Shown in pieces: positions 37,668 through 47,261 of a DNA stretch of 64,000 nt. This stretch comes from Phycisphaerales bacterium (GTDB lineage: Bacteria > Planctomycetota > Phycisphaerae > Phycisphaerales > UBA1924): contig JADLFE010000020.1 of NCBI GenBank assembly GCA_020845755.1, positions 1 to 64,000 of the forward strand, in the 5' to 3' direction. Position numbers and translations under genes: made by a program. Each line of letters opens with the position of its first letter. The first letter of the stretch is position 1. The notes under the pieces are model-generated. The model made no database searches. It was not told the DNA's origin and was given only the letters and a program-made list of their open reading frames with translations.

Positions 37668-38266
37668 GCGGCGCTCCCGCCGGCGCTCGGGGCCGCCGCG
37701 CCCGCCGGCTCCGGGCCGACATACGGCCTGGGGCGACGCGACCTGGCCGGGTCGCCCGACGCGATCGACCAGGGCTCGAGCGCCCCACGGATCACCGATC
37801 GCGCGCCGACGAGCACGCCCGCGGGCATGTCGATCGGCCCTTGCACCACCGAGTCCGCCGCCACCCACGCGTCGTCGCCGATCGACACCGGCGCGGGCGA
37901 CACCGGCGCGGCGAGTTTCGCGGGATTGTGGGTGTACGCGTTGATCTGGCAATACTGGCTCACCACCACCCGCGCGCCGATCGACACCGGCGCGTGCGCG
38001 AAGATCGTCACGTCGTCGCCCAGCGCGCTCTTGCGACCCATCGAAAGATGGCGCGGCCTGAGGATCGTGCACGAGGGCCTGATCCGCACCGTCGGGTCGA
38101 TCTTCGCTCCAAACGCCCGCAGCAACGCGTTGCGGAACTTGTACCAGTTGTGGAACGAGAATCGGAACAGCGTCGCCTGGACCAGCGGCCAGAGACGATC
38201 CGACATCGTCGCGCCCGCCAGCAGGGCGGGATCAGACGGGAGCGGGTTGGTCGAAGGAATCGTCAT
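37664..38266 (-). CDS. WcaF-like acetyltransferase (paralogue 2)
   Basis: A 200-residue homologue of its neighbours: WPLVQATLFRFSFHNWYKFRNALLRAFGAKI, rungs RIRPSCTILRPRHLSMGRKSALGDDV, and INAYTHNPAKL with the His. The C-terminus is Pro/Ala-rich. Start at 38266. The ATG/TGA overlap with the 37080 gene implies co-translation. Confidence 0.85.
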   Translation of the reverse strand: MTIPSTNPLPSDPALLAGATMSDRLWPLVQATLFRFSFHNWYKFRNALLRAFGAKIDPTVRIRPSCTILRPRHLSMGRKSALGDDVTIFAHAPVSIGARVVVSQYCQINAYTHNPAKLAAPVSPAPVSIGDDAWVAADSVVQGPIDMPAGVLVGARSVIRGALEPWSIASGDPARSRRPRPYVGPEPAGAAAPSAGGSAA

Positions 38267-38360
38267 GTCGAATCGTCAGGCCAAAGGCGATGTTCCCCGA
38301 TCTCGACGGTCAATCCGTTGTTGACGCTCCGCGTTACTCTGATTCCTCTGCATGCTGCAT

Positions 38361-38396
38361 GGATTCCGAATGCCGAATCACGAATGCCGAATGCCC
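38361..38396. repeat. degenerate 7-bp tandem repeat
   Basis: Read on the minus strand: GGCATTC, GGCATTC, GTGATTC, GGCATTC, GGAATCC, five heptads in a row. It lies between two acetyltransferase genes and is nearly identical to part of the tract inside mqnE. Confidence 0.8.
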
Positions 38397-38427
38397 GGCC
38401 CCTTCGCGCTCTTCAAGCCCTTCGAGT

Positions 38428-39030
38428 TCAACTCTTCTCCGCCGCCTTCGCCGGATTGCCTTCATACGTCGTGTCCGGCTCCGAGTTCTTGAAGAGCCCC
38501 GCGCGCGGCAGGAGCACCGTGCCATCGGCGACCACCACGCCCGGCGCGACGAACGAGGCGGTCAGCAGAGCACACCGCGCCCCGATCGTGATCGGCGAGC
38601 GCAGCAGCGTGAACGACGGGCTCGTGTAGTCGTGCGTGCCGGCGCACAGGTGCACGAACGGGCCGACCAGCGTGCCGTCGCCGATCGCCACCGGCCCCAG
38701 GCAATACAGGATTGCGCGCTCGCACACGCGGACGTTGGAGCCGATCGACAGGTTCCACGGGATCTCGACGTGGACCGAGGGATGGATCTCGCTGCCCGCG
38801 CCGACCTTGGCCCCGAACATCCGGAGCAGGCCGCGCCGAAGGCCGTTCCACCCCGAGGGCGAAGGCTTGAAGACCAACACCGCGGCCAGCGACCACAGCA
38901 CCCGACCGATCTTGGCGCGGGCGGAGTACGGCGAGCGACGCGGCGGTTCGGCCATGGCGCCACCCGCGCCCGGTGTTCCGGGTGTACCTGAAGAGTTCGT
39001 CGAAGATTGGGTTTGAGTTTGGGTGTTCAA
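38428..39030 (-). CDS. WcaF-like acetyltransferase (paralogue 3)
   Basis: A 200-residue member of the same family: WSLAAVLVFKPSPSGWNGLRRGLLRMFGAKV, rungs SEIHPSVHVEIPWNLSIGSNV, LCAGTHDYTSPSF, and a final EGNPAKAAEKS. The first 30 residues are Thr/Gln/Ser/Gly-rich and probably disordered. An ATG further in (MAEPPRR) is an alternative start. It is separated from paralogue 2 by about 160 bases containing repeats, and its start faces the pyruvyltransferase-like gene. Confidence 0.85.
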   Translation of the reverse strand: MNTQTQTQSSTNSSGTPGTPGAGGAMAEPPRRSPYSARAKIGRVLWSLAAVLVFKPSPSGWNGLRRGLLRMFGAKVGAGSEIHPSVHVEIPWNLSIGSNVRVCERAILYCLGPVAIGDGTLVGPFVHLCAGTHDYTSPSFTLLRSPITIGARCALLTASFVAPGVVVADGTVLLPRAGLFKNSEPDTTYEGNPAKAAEKS

Positions 39031-39168
39031 GCGTGCCGGTTCGCGTTAGGATTCTGCCCCTTGTCCGCCACGATGATATCGGGCGAAAGGGGGCGGCCCG
39101 ATCGGCAAACCTGCCGCACGAGCCAGGCAGGCCCGAAGCCATGCCGCCCGATCGTCGATGATCGGGCC

Positions 39169-40362
39169 ATGGACCAGAGCAACCGAATGAAACTGACCGG
39201 CGGGACCTTCCCGGGGAGTATGAACGTGATGTCCGACACTGGTCCGAGAAGCACGACCACCCCGGGGAGCGGCCCGAGCCTGGCCATCCTCGCCGGCTAC
39301 TGGTCCACCAACATCGGAAACGCCTTCTTCCAACTCGGCGCCGAGTATCTGATCAAGCAGGTCTGCCCCGAGGCCAACGTCGTGCTGATCGGCGATCAGC
39401 CGGGCTACTGGAACACCGAGGTCGGCAACCCGCCCAACGCGCTCGATTACGCCGCCCATGTGAAGTGTGACGCGCTGGTCATCCTCGGGCCGTTCATGCG
39501 CCCGGAGATGGAGAAGATCATGACCAAGGCGATGCGCGCCTGCCACGAGCGTGGCGGGAAGATCATCGTCATGGCGGCGGGCATGATGAAGTATGACAAG
39601 GACACGGTGGCTCTGGCGCGCCGCCTGCTGAAGGAGACGCCGCCCTTCATCTTCACCACGCGCGACCGCGAAACGTATGAGTTGTACGGCGACATCGCCG
39701 AGCACTCGTTCGACGGCGTGGACGTGGCGACGTTCGTGAGCGACCTGTACCGCCCGCTCCCGCACGACCTTCCCGAGTATGTGCTGGTGAACTTCGACCA
39801 GATCCCCGAGCCCGATTTCGTGAACGTGGATTCGCTGTCGCCGGCGCGGAAGAACATCACGCCGTTCGAGTGGAACGGGAAGAAGTGGGAAGCGCGTCAG
39901 CCGGCGTTCCGCACCGAGATGTGCTATCGCGCGCGGACCTGGCCGTTCCTCGAGGCGTTCCTGCCGCTGCCGCAGCGTCCGGACACGATCGACGGCTATC
40001 CGATCGTGCGGACGGACCATCGCTACAACCCATTCCTGCCGCGGAAGACATACCGCTGGCCGCGGAGCTTCGTGAGCGATGTGCCGCACACGTATCTGGC
40101 GCTGTACGCGCACTCGCGTTGCACGTTCAGCAACCGCGTGCACGCGTGCGTAGCGACGGCGAGTTATGGCAACGAGGCGATGCTGTTCACTCGCTCGCCG
40201 CGTGCGTATCTGCTGAACCGCCTGGGCCTGACGACGATCAAGGAAAAGCCGACGAAGATCGATCTGGACTTCCTCCGGCGCGAGAAGGCCAACTACCGCG
40301 CGTGGTTGGGCGAGAAGCTCAAGCTCCTGAAGCCCAAGTTCGGCACGGCGAACGTGGCGTAA
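39169..40362 (+). CDS. polysaccharide pyruvyl transferase family protein
   Basis: A roughly 397-residue GT-B-like protein of the PS_pyruv_trans family, which adds ketal pyruvate to exopolysaccharide sugars. SLAILAGYWSTNIGNAFFQLG matches the N-terminal GD/GN loop pattern. VPHTYLALYAHSRCTFSNRVHACVATASYG matches the conserved RxHxxxxAxxxG region. Start is uncertain: ATGs at 39169, 39187, 39220 and 39229 are all in frame, and 39229 has the best-spaced gggga. Divergent from paralogue 3 of the acetyltransferases, it completes the polysaccharide locus. Confidence 0.75.
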   Translation: MDQSNRMKLTGGTFPGSMNVMSDTGPRSTTTPGSGPSLAILAGYWSTNIGNAFFQLGAEYLIKQVCPEANVVLIGDQPGYWNTEVGNPPNALDYAAHVKCDALVILGPFMRPEMEKIMTKAMRACHERGGKIIVMAAGMMKYDKDTVALARRLLKETPPFIFTTRDRETYELYGDIAEHSFDGVDVATFVSDLYRPLPHDLPEYVLVNFDQIPEPDFVNVDSLSPARKNITPFEWNGKKWEARQPAFRTEMCYRARTWPFLEAFLPLPQRPDTIDGYPIVRTDHRYNPFLPRKTYRWPRSFVSDVPHTYLALYAHSRCTFSNRVHACVATASYGNEAMLFTRSPRAYLLNRLGLTTIKEKPTKIDLDFLRREKANYRAWLGEKLKLLKPKFGTANVA

Positions 40363-40426
40363 GGCAACGGTCCTGTGCCTCCGTAAATGCGCGACATCGC
40401 GTGGCGGCCCGTTGTATCCTGCTCAC

Positions 40427-40549
40427 ATGAGCAGCAAGGAACGTGAAACTTCAACTCTGCCGGTATGGCTCATGGTGGTCGGCGGGGTGGTCGTGGCGGC
40501 GTACCTCATCTTTCGGTTCGCGTTGGCGTACTGGGCCGCCAACACCTGA
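40427..40549 (+). CDS. 40-residue single-pass membrane protein
   Basis: A short frame MSSKERETSTLPVW followed by a hydrophobic helix (LMVVGGVVVAAYLIFRFALA) and YWAANT. The layout of a charged N-terminus, one helix and a short tail is typical of real small membrane proteins. The ribosome site is weak. It starts 65 bases after the pyruvyltransferase-like gene. Function unknown. Confidence 0.5.
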   Translation: MSSKERETSTLPVWLMVVGGVVVAAYLIFRFALAYWAANT

Positions 40550-40754
40550 GATCGGGTTGTTCCTGTCGAGGTCGCGGTCGCGAGACAGTCGAGCGTGCCC
40601 AGCAGATGCGCCACGGCACGCGCGGAATCCATCCGCCGACGTTGACCGCCGACTCGCCGCGAGAATCCTTAGGTCCCGTGTTGATCGCACGTCGCCATCC
40701 GTGTTGCCCCTCGTACCGCGCCTATTGACGGGGCGATGTCGGTGCGCACTGGCC
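40550..40754. other. intergenic region upstream of a terminator
   Basis: About 200 bases with no supported frame, ending in a strong terminator. It could be the body of a small RNA, but I can identify no promoter or known RNA motif. Confidence 0.35.
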
Positions 40755-40791
40755 GGCCTCGCCCCTGAATCGGCGAGGCCTTTGTATTTTT
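40755..40791 (+). terminator. rho-independent terminator
   Basis: A perfect 9-bp stem GGCCTCGCC (40755-40763) / GGCGAGGCC (40772-40780) with an eight-base loop, then TTTGTATTTTT. Confidence 0.88.
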
Positions 40792-40796
40792 GGCAC

Positions 40797-40879
40797 GTGT
40801 GCATCCGAGCGGCAAAGGGGTCAGACTGTAAATCTGACGGCGGATACGCCTGCGGTGGTTCGAGTCCACCCATGCGCAC
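40797..40879 (+). tRNA. tRNA-Tyr-like element 1, atypical
   Basis: Anticodon arm TCAGA/TCTGA with loop CTGTAAA (GTA), a long variable arm, and a perfect T arm GGTGG-TTCGAGT-CCACC. A 7-bp acceptor GTGTGCA/TGCGCAC can form, but two unpaired bases (CA) then separate T stem and acceptor, one base is missing before the D stem, and the D stem is reduced to about 2 bp. No CCA is encoded. It could be a decayed tRNA-Tyr, an atypical functional tRNA or a tRNA-like RNA. Confidence 0.5.
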
Positions 40880-40891
40880 TTCATCAAGAGT

Positions 40892-40970
40892 CCGTCGTGT
40901 GCCGGAGCGGCGAACGCGCCGGATTGTAAATCTGGTGAGCGGAAGCTCCGTGTGGGTTCGAGTCACGCGC
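40892..40970 (+). pseudogene. tRNA-Tyr-like element 2, degenerate
   Basis: Closely follows the true tRNA-Tyr in TGTGCCGGAG, ATTGTAAATCTG and the variable arm (GAGC/GCTC). The T stem has a mismatch and the sequence after it (GCTAGGG) cannot pair with the expected 5' acceptor. Probably a tRNA-Tyr pseudogene in tandem with element 1. Confidence 0.5.
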
Positions 40971-40972
40971 TA

Positions 40973-41000
40973 GGGGTTGGGTTGGGGTTGGGGGAGGAGG
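40973..41000 (+). other. G-tract array, quadruplex-forming potential
   Basis: Four runs GGGG-TT-GGG-TT-GGGG-TT-GGGGG followed by AGGAGG, a telomere-like pattern fitting the standard quadruplex rule of four G-runs with short loops. It lies just after the tRNA-like pair and about 90 bases beyond the 3' end of groEL. Confidence 0.6.
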
Positions 41001-41088
41001 CGAAGAGGGAAAGAGGTGGTCAACGGGGTTGACCACGCCACCCGGAGCAAATGCTGCCATCGCCCTTTCGGACGATCGCAGCGTTCAA

Positions 41089-42798
<1,710 letters not shown>

Positions 42799-43029
42799 TT
42801 ACTTGAGTCCGATCCTGATCCATGCGACGCGGTCGGCGTCGAGGACGTAGACGGCCTTGCCGTCGGTGACTTTGACGAGGTGGTCGGCCTCGTCGGGGAT
42901 GAGCATCGCCTTTTTGACCTCGAGGTTGGCGACGCCGGGGACGGGCGAGGGGACATCGGTGAAGACGACGGAGAGGTCGCGTTCGCCATTGAGTTCGCCG
43001 AGGGCTTGTCGGAGTTGGGTGGGGGTCAT
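42799..43029 (-). CDS. 76-residue protein encoded between groES and groEL
   Basis: A small soluble protein, MTPTQLRQALGELNGERDLS..., predicted alpha then beta strands (VVFTDVPSPVPGVANLEVKKAML), ending YVLDADRVAWIRIGLK. Not recognised. Its position inside the groES-groEL transcript suggests a link to chaperonin function. No Shine-Dalgarno is visible before the ATG at 43029; instead a C-rich stretch and a 7-bp repeat tract precede it. Confidence 0.7.
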   Translation of the reverse strand: MTPTQLRQALGELNGERDLSVVFTDVPSPVPGVANLEVKKAMLIPDEADHLVKVTDGKAVYVLDADRVAWIRIGLK

Positions 43030-43037
43030 GGGGAGAT

Positions 43038-43065
43038 GCACTTGGCACGAGGGACTTGGCACTCG
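43038..43065. repeat. 7-bp tandem repeat between groES and the 76-residue gene
   Basis: Four heptads: GCACTTG, GCACGAG, GGACTTG, GCACTCG. Same family as the tract at 42734, and again inside the transcribed leader of the next gene. Confidence 0.85.
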
Positions 43066-43132
43066 ATGAAAGACGGAAAGCAACTGGCCATTGGACCGAA
43101 TGCCTGGTGCCCAGCGGCTCGTGCCTTCAGAG

Positions 43133-43441
43133 TCAGTCAATGACCGCGAGGATGTCGTCCTCGGACATGATGAGGAGGTCCTGGCCGTCGATCTTGATTT
43201 CGGTGCCGGAGTAACTGCTGAAGATGACGCGGTCGCCCTTCTTGACGGTGAGGGGGATTCGGCTGCCGGTCTCGGTATTGAGGGCGCCGTCGCCGACGGC
43301 CTCGATGATGCCGGTCTTGGGCTTGTCCTTGCTGGCTTCGGGGAGGAAGATGCCGCTCTCGGTTTTGGAGGCGGCCTCGTCGCGCTTGACGAGGATCTTG
43401 TCGTGCAGGGGGCGGACGCCGTTTCCGTTCTTCTTGGCCAT
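43133..43441 (-). CDS. groES: co-chaperonin GroES
   Basis: A 102-residue Hsp10. VRPLHDKILVKRDEAASKTESGI, the mobile-loop region FLPEASKDKPKTG, VKKGDRVIFSSYSGTEIKIDGQDLLIM and DDILAVI are all present. The start at 43441 has ggag 8-11 bases upstream. It is followed by the 76-residue gene and groEL. Confidence 0.96.
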   Translation of the reverse strand: MAKKNGNGVRPLHDKILVKRDEAASKTESGIFLPEASKDKPKTGIIEAVGDGALNTETGSRIPLTVKKGDRVIFSSYSGTEIKIDGQDLLIMSEDDILAVID

Positions 43442-43500
43442 GACGCAGATCTCCAATTCAAACAATCAGGCCGGGGCGCACCGGTGCGCTCCGGCGTGGG

Positions 43501-44103
43501 TTACACCGTCGAACCGGGCCAACGCCCGTGATAGTGTCGATGGAGGCACCGACGCAGCACCTCCAGCATGACTTCCAGGTCCGTGATGCTCCGCGGGCGC
43601 TCCACCACCGCGAACGCGCCGGCGCGGAGCGCGGCGCCGATCTCGCGTGCGTCGTCGCGCAGCGAGCGCGAGCGCTTCACGACGACCGTGGGCGGCGGGG
43701 AGGCGAGGCGGGCGAGCAATTCGAGCAGACGCGGGCCGCCCTCGAGGTCGTGCGATGACTGGCCATCGAGCGGGAGGCCGAGGTCGACGACCGCGATGTG
43801 GATGGGGGTTGATTCGATGACGCGCTTGGCCTCGCCGCCGGTCTGGGCGCGATGGGCGATGACGCCCATGGGCTCGAGCAGGCGGGGCAGGCGGTCGACC
43901 CACGGGTCCTGCTGCCAGCCGGCGCAGGAGAGGAGCAGGTTGAGACGCCCGCCGCAGGTGGGGCCGGGGGCGGCGGAGGGACGTGCGGGGCCCGCTCCGA
44001 AGTTGGCGTCGGAGCCCGTCGCGGACCCGCCCTGGCCCGACGCGGGCGTGCGGCCGCCGGCGGTCGCGTGGGGGAAATCGGGATGCGAGCGCACCAACAC
44101 CAT
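43501..44103 (-). CDS. receiver-like (CheY-fold) protein upstream of groES
   Basis: A 200-residue protein. After a disordered, Gly/Pro-rich 50-residue N-terminus comes a response-regulator-like domain: LNLLLSCAGWQ, THIAVVDLGLPLDG style strand with one candidate phosphoacceptor Asp (VVDLGLP), then PTVVVKRSRS and AFAVVERPRS. The usual acidic pair after beta-1 and the conserved Thr/Ser and Lys positions are not recognisable, so phosphorylation is doubtful. No output domain. It ends 59 bases before groES on the same strand. Confidence 0.65.
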   Translation of the reverse strand: MVLVRSHPDFPHATAGGRTPASGQGGSATGSDANFGAGPARPSAAPGPTCGGRLNLLLSCAGWQQDPWVDRLPRLLEPMGVIAHRAQTGGEAKRVIESTPIHIAVVDLGLPLDGQSSHDLEGGPRLLELLARLASPPPTVVVKRSRSLRDDAREIGAALRAGAFAVVERPRSITDLEVMLEVLRRCLHRHYHGRWPGSTV

Positions 44104-44425
44104 GTCAAGGCATGGGCAACCGGTGTGCCGATCGCGTCGGAGCGGTGGGAATCAGCGGATGGCGGGGCGGTGTGCATGGGGACGACGAAAACCCGCGTTG
44201 GCTGCGTGCGGCGGGGTGGCGAGCGGGGTTGCGTGGATTCCGAAGGGGAGATTGGCGCGGGAGGCATCGCAGTTCGCAAGCACGATGGGAGCGGCCGTCT
44301 GCCAGCGGGCTGGCGCGGGGGTGGCCGCGGATGCCATTTCGGCAGAAGTGCATGGCGCGGAATCCGCCGGAATCCGGCGGAGGGGGGCCTTTGAATCGGC
44401 TTTTGATCGGTACACTGGCACCACT
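44104..44425. other. divergent intergenic region upstream of the groE unit and rmuC
   Basis: 322 bases between divergent genes. It contains a perfect 7-bp hairpin CCGCCGG-AAT-CCGGCGG (44364-44380) 46 bases before rmuC. No CIRCE element (TTAGCACTC with its inverted copy) is present, so HrcA control of the groE unit is not indicated. Confidence 0.45.
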
Positions 44426-45871
44426 ATGGATTGGGCACTGATTGTTACGGGCGTAGTCGCGCTGGCGGGGGTTGGCGCTGCGGTATGGATGGCACTGGCG
44501 CGAGGGCGGGCGATGGGTTATGCGGAGGCCGCGACGGCGCGGGGGGACGCCGTGACGGCGGAGTTGGCGGCATCGCGCGAGAGCCTGTCGAGGGCCGCGG
44601 CTTCGGCGGAGGCGACGGAGCGCGAACTTCGCGCGGCGGTCGAGGCGCGGGGCGAGGAACTGTCGCGCGAGAAGCAGGAGCGGGCGCGCCTGGGCGAGCG
44701 CGTTGTCGCGCTGGAGGGCGATCTGGTGCAGGGCGAGCAGGCGCACAAAGCCCGTGTCGCGGACATCGAGCGGCGGCACGACGAAGCGCTGAAGGCCGCG
44801 GAGGATCGCTTCAAGCGATTGGCGGGCGATGTGCTGGCGCAGACGGTGAAGGAGTTTCAGGATCGGGCGACGCAGCAGTTCAACGGGCAGCGCGAGCACC
44901 TGGCGCTGGAGTTGGAGCAGCGCCGCAAGAACATCGACGAACTGCTTTCGCCGATCCGCGAACTCCTGGCCAAGACCGACACGAACCTCGCACGGATCGA
45001 GCAGGAGCGGACGGCGTCGTTCGCGTCGCTGGTCGAGCAGATCCGCGGGACGCAGGAGTCGAGCGCGAAACTGAGGGACGAGACGTCGAAGTTGGTGGCG
45101 GCGCTGCGCAAACCGCAGGTGCGCGGACGGTATGGCGAGGTGCAGTTGCGGCGCGTGGTCGAGATCGCGGGCCTGCGGAACTACTGCGATTTTTCGGAGC
45201 AGGATTCGCGGCGGAATGACGCGGGCGACTTGCAACGCCCCGACATGACGATCCGATTGCCGAGCGAGCGGACGATCGTGATCGATGCCAAGACGAACAT
45301 CGACGCGTACCTGGACGCGCTGGAGGCGTCGAGCCCGGAGGCGGCCGAGCACGCGATGGAGCGCTTCGCGGAGCACGTCCGCAAGCAGATCGAGGCGTTG
45401 TCGGCCAAGGCGTATTGGGAGCAGTTCGATCGCGCGCCGGAGTTCGTGGTGATGTTCGTGCCGGGCGATCAGTTCATCGACGGCGCGCTGTCGCGTCGCC
45501 CGGAGTTGTTCGAGCTGGCGGCGGAGCGGCGCGTGATCCTGGCGAGCCCGTCGACGCTGATCGGCCTGCTTCGCGCGGTGGAACTCGGCTGGCGCGAGCA
45601 GCGGCTGGCGGAGGAGGCGGAAGAACTGCGCCGGCTGGGGCGTGAGTTGCACGAGCGGGCCTCGGTCGCGTGGGAGCACGCGGCCAAACTCGGGGCGTCG
45701 CTGCGTCAGTCGGCTGAACACTACAACCGATTCGTGGCGTCTGTTGATACGCGCCTGACCCCCACGCTCAAGAAGTTCGAGGACGCGGGGGCAAAATCAT
45801 CGAAAGAACTTCCGGCATTGCCGGACGTATCGGTGGTGTCCAAGGCCCTGGAGTCGGCGCGGGACGCGTGA
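44426..45871 (+). CDS. rmuC: DNA recombination protein RmuC
   Basis: A 481-residue RmuC-family protein, a predicted nuclease-like factor limiting inversions and DNA rearrangement. An N-terminal membrane anchor (LIVTGVVALAGVGAAVWMA) leads into a long Ala/Glu/Arg coiled coil (residues about 30-150). The RmuC domain follows, with VRGRYGEVQLRRVVEIAGL, the nuclease-fold strand TIVIDAKTNIDAYLDAL, and VVMFVPGDQFIDGALSRRPEL. The start is the ATG at 44426, where the hydrophobic anchor begins. Monocistronic in appearance. Confidence 0.92.
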   Translation: MDWALIVTGVVALAGVGAAVWMALARGRAMGYAEAATARGDAVTAELAASRESLSRAAASAEATERELRAAVEARGEELSREKQERARLGERVVALEGDLVQGEQAHKARVADIERRHDEALKAAEDRFKRLAGDVLAQTVKEFQDRATQQFNGQREHLALELEQRRKNIDELLSPIRELLAKTDTNLARIEQERTASFASLVEQIRGTQESSAKLRDETSKLVAALRKPQVRGRYGEVQLRRVVEIAGLRNYCDFSEQDSRRNDAGDLQRPDMTIRLPSERTIVIDAKTNIDAYLDALEASSPEAAEHAMERFAEHVRKQIEALSAKAYWEQFDRAPEFVVMFVPGDQFIDGALSRRPELFELAAERRVILASPSTLIGLLRAVELGWREQRLAEEAEELRRLGRELHERASVAWEHAAKLGASLRQSAEHYNRFVASVDTRLTPTLKKFEDAGAKSSKELPALPDVSVVSKALESARDA

Positions 45872-46012
45872 ACGTCGCCCCTGATGGCGCACGCACGCGC
45901 CGCGCACGGGACCTTTGCGAGCACGACATGAGGCACCACCGTCGCGCGGGCGGGCGCATCGGGTCATAGCATCTGCCGATGCGGCAAGCGTGCCCTTGCC
46001 CCTCGCCTGCAT

Positions 46013-46975
46013 CTAGAACATCAGTTTCGCCTCGAGCCCCACGAACGGCGTGGGGTCGGCCTGCACATCGCCGATGCGATCGCCGTTCTTGTCATAGAGC
46101 GAATACTCGGCCCACGCATCGACACCGATCGTGCCGGTGATGGAGACGCGATTGCTCGGCTTCCATACCGCGGAGAACTCGATGGGCACGCGTGAGTCTT
46201 CGGCGACGCCGTCTGGCGCGACGCCCTGATCGTCCAATCGCCACTCGCGGGATTCATACGACGCGCCGATGCCGAAGGTCCAGGTATCGCCGGGGGAATA
46301 GAGCAGCGCCAGTCCCGGGCCGCGGTTGGCGAGCCTTCCCACGCCACGACCGGAGACGCGCCAGTGATCATTGACCTTCCAGTCGATGCTGAGGACCGGG
46401 GAGATGCGTGCGGAGCGTTCCAGGCGCGAGGACGCCGCGATGCCCGCCGAGAGCGAGAAGTTCTCGCTGAAGGAGTAGGTTACGATGCCAAGGCCGCCGC
46501 CGGTCATCGACTCCGAGGCGGTTGAATCCTCGTGCGACCACGCGATCGTTCCCGCGAGGGTGTACGACCAGGTGTCGTTGTGTCGGACGAACAGGCTGGA
46601 GATCAGGCGATGGTCGTACATCGGGCCGTCCCAGGGCGAATCCGATCCGCCCAGGTCGGTCGCATTGGAGAAGTTGTACCACGACGACTCTTCGCGAAAG
46701 GCAACGTCGAGGAAGACCGCTTTGCCGAAGGGCACGTTGACGCCGACCTCTCCGCCGGCGCGCGAGAGCGAGATGTCGCCGTGGTGGTCGAGGTCGGTCT
46801 TGAGGTGGTATTCGCCGAACGCGCCGAGGCGCCATGAGACATCCGGACCGTTGGATGTTTCAGCGGGCGCCGGTACGGCCGCATCGTTCGTCGTCGCGGC
46901 GTCCTGCGCCGTCGCGATCGAGCCCACGCCAAGCAGCACGAACACGGGGAACAGCGAATCGCGGCGGATCGTCAT
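46013..46975 (-). CDS. predicted outer-membrane beta-barrel protein
   Basis: A 320-residue exported protein with a signal peptide (LFPVFVLLGVGSIATAQ). The mature part alternates hydrophobic and polar residues in strands of 10-12, with many aromatic residues at strand ends (WRLGAFGEYHLK, WSYTLAGTIAWSH, WTFGIGASYESREW). It ends in Phe (GLEAKLMF), a typical barrel-assembly signal. No catalytic motif. Possibly a porin-like or adhesin barrel; family not named. Confidence 0.72.
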   Translation of the reverse strand: MTIRRDSLFPVFVLLGVGSIATAQDAATTNDAAVPAPAETSNGPDVSWRLGAFGEYHLKTDLDHHGDISLSRAGGEVGVNVPFGKAVFLDVAFREESSWYNFSNATDLGGSDSPWDGPMYDHRLISSLFVRHNDTWSYTLAGTIAWSHEDSTASESMTGGGLGIVTYSFSENFSLSAGIAASSRLERSARISPVLSIDWKVNDHWRVSGRGVGRLANRGPGLALLYSPGDTWTFGIGASYESREWRLDDQGVAPDGVAEDSRVPIEFSAVWKPSNRVSITGTIGVDAWAEYSLYDKNGDRIGDVQADPTPFVGLEAKLMF

Positions 46976-47188
46976 GACGGCTCTCCAGACGGTGCGAGTT
47001 GGTACTCACTATACACGCGGCATCGGCGGTGGGTGCGGGGTGTGACGCGGTGTGGCGGAGTGGTCAATCCACAACGGCACGGTTCAACGCGTGGCGTCCG
47101 CCGCGGGGATGTGGGAGGGTGATTCTGTTCCACCGATGCATGCGTGGTGTGAGTCCCGCTCGCTCGATGCTTCCTACTCTTGGCGGTC

Positions 47189-47261
47189 GGGGCGGTAGCT
47201 CAATTGGTAGAGCACTAGCTTTGCAAGCTAGGGGTCGAGGGTTCGAGTCCCTTCCGCTCCA
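47189..47261 (+). tRNA. tRNA-Ala (TGC)
   Basis: Acceptor GGGGCGG/CCGCTCC with the G3-U70 wobble pair that marks alanine tRNA, D loop AATTGGTAGA, anticodon stem CTAGC/GCTAG with loop TTTGCAA (TGC), T loop TTCGAGT, discriminator A. 73 nt. Confidence 0.96.

Noticed and set aside
40797..40879. Selenocysteine tRNA because of the long acceptor/T region
   Set aside because: The anticodon is GTA, not TCA, and no selA/selB or SECIS context is visible.
47045..47105. tRNA-like stretch (GGTGTGGCGGAGTGGTCAA) upstream of tRNA-Ala
   Set aside because: D-arm-like word only; no anticodon stem or T arm can be drawn.
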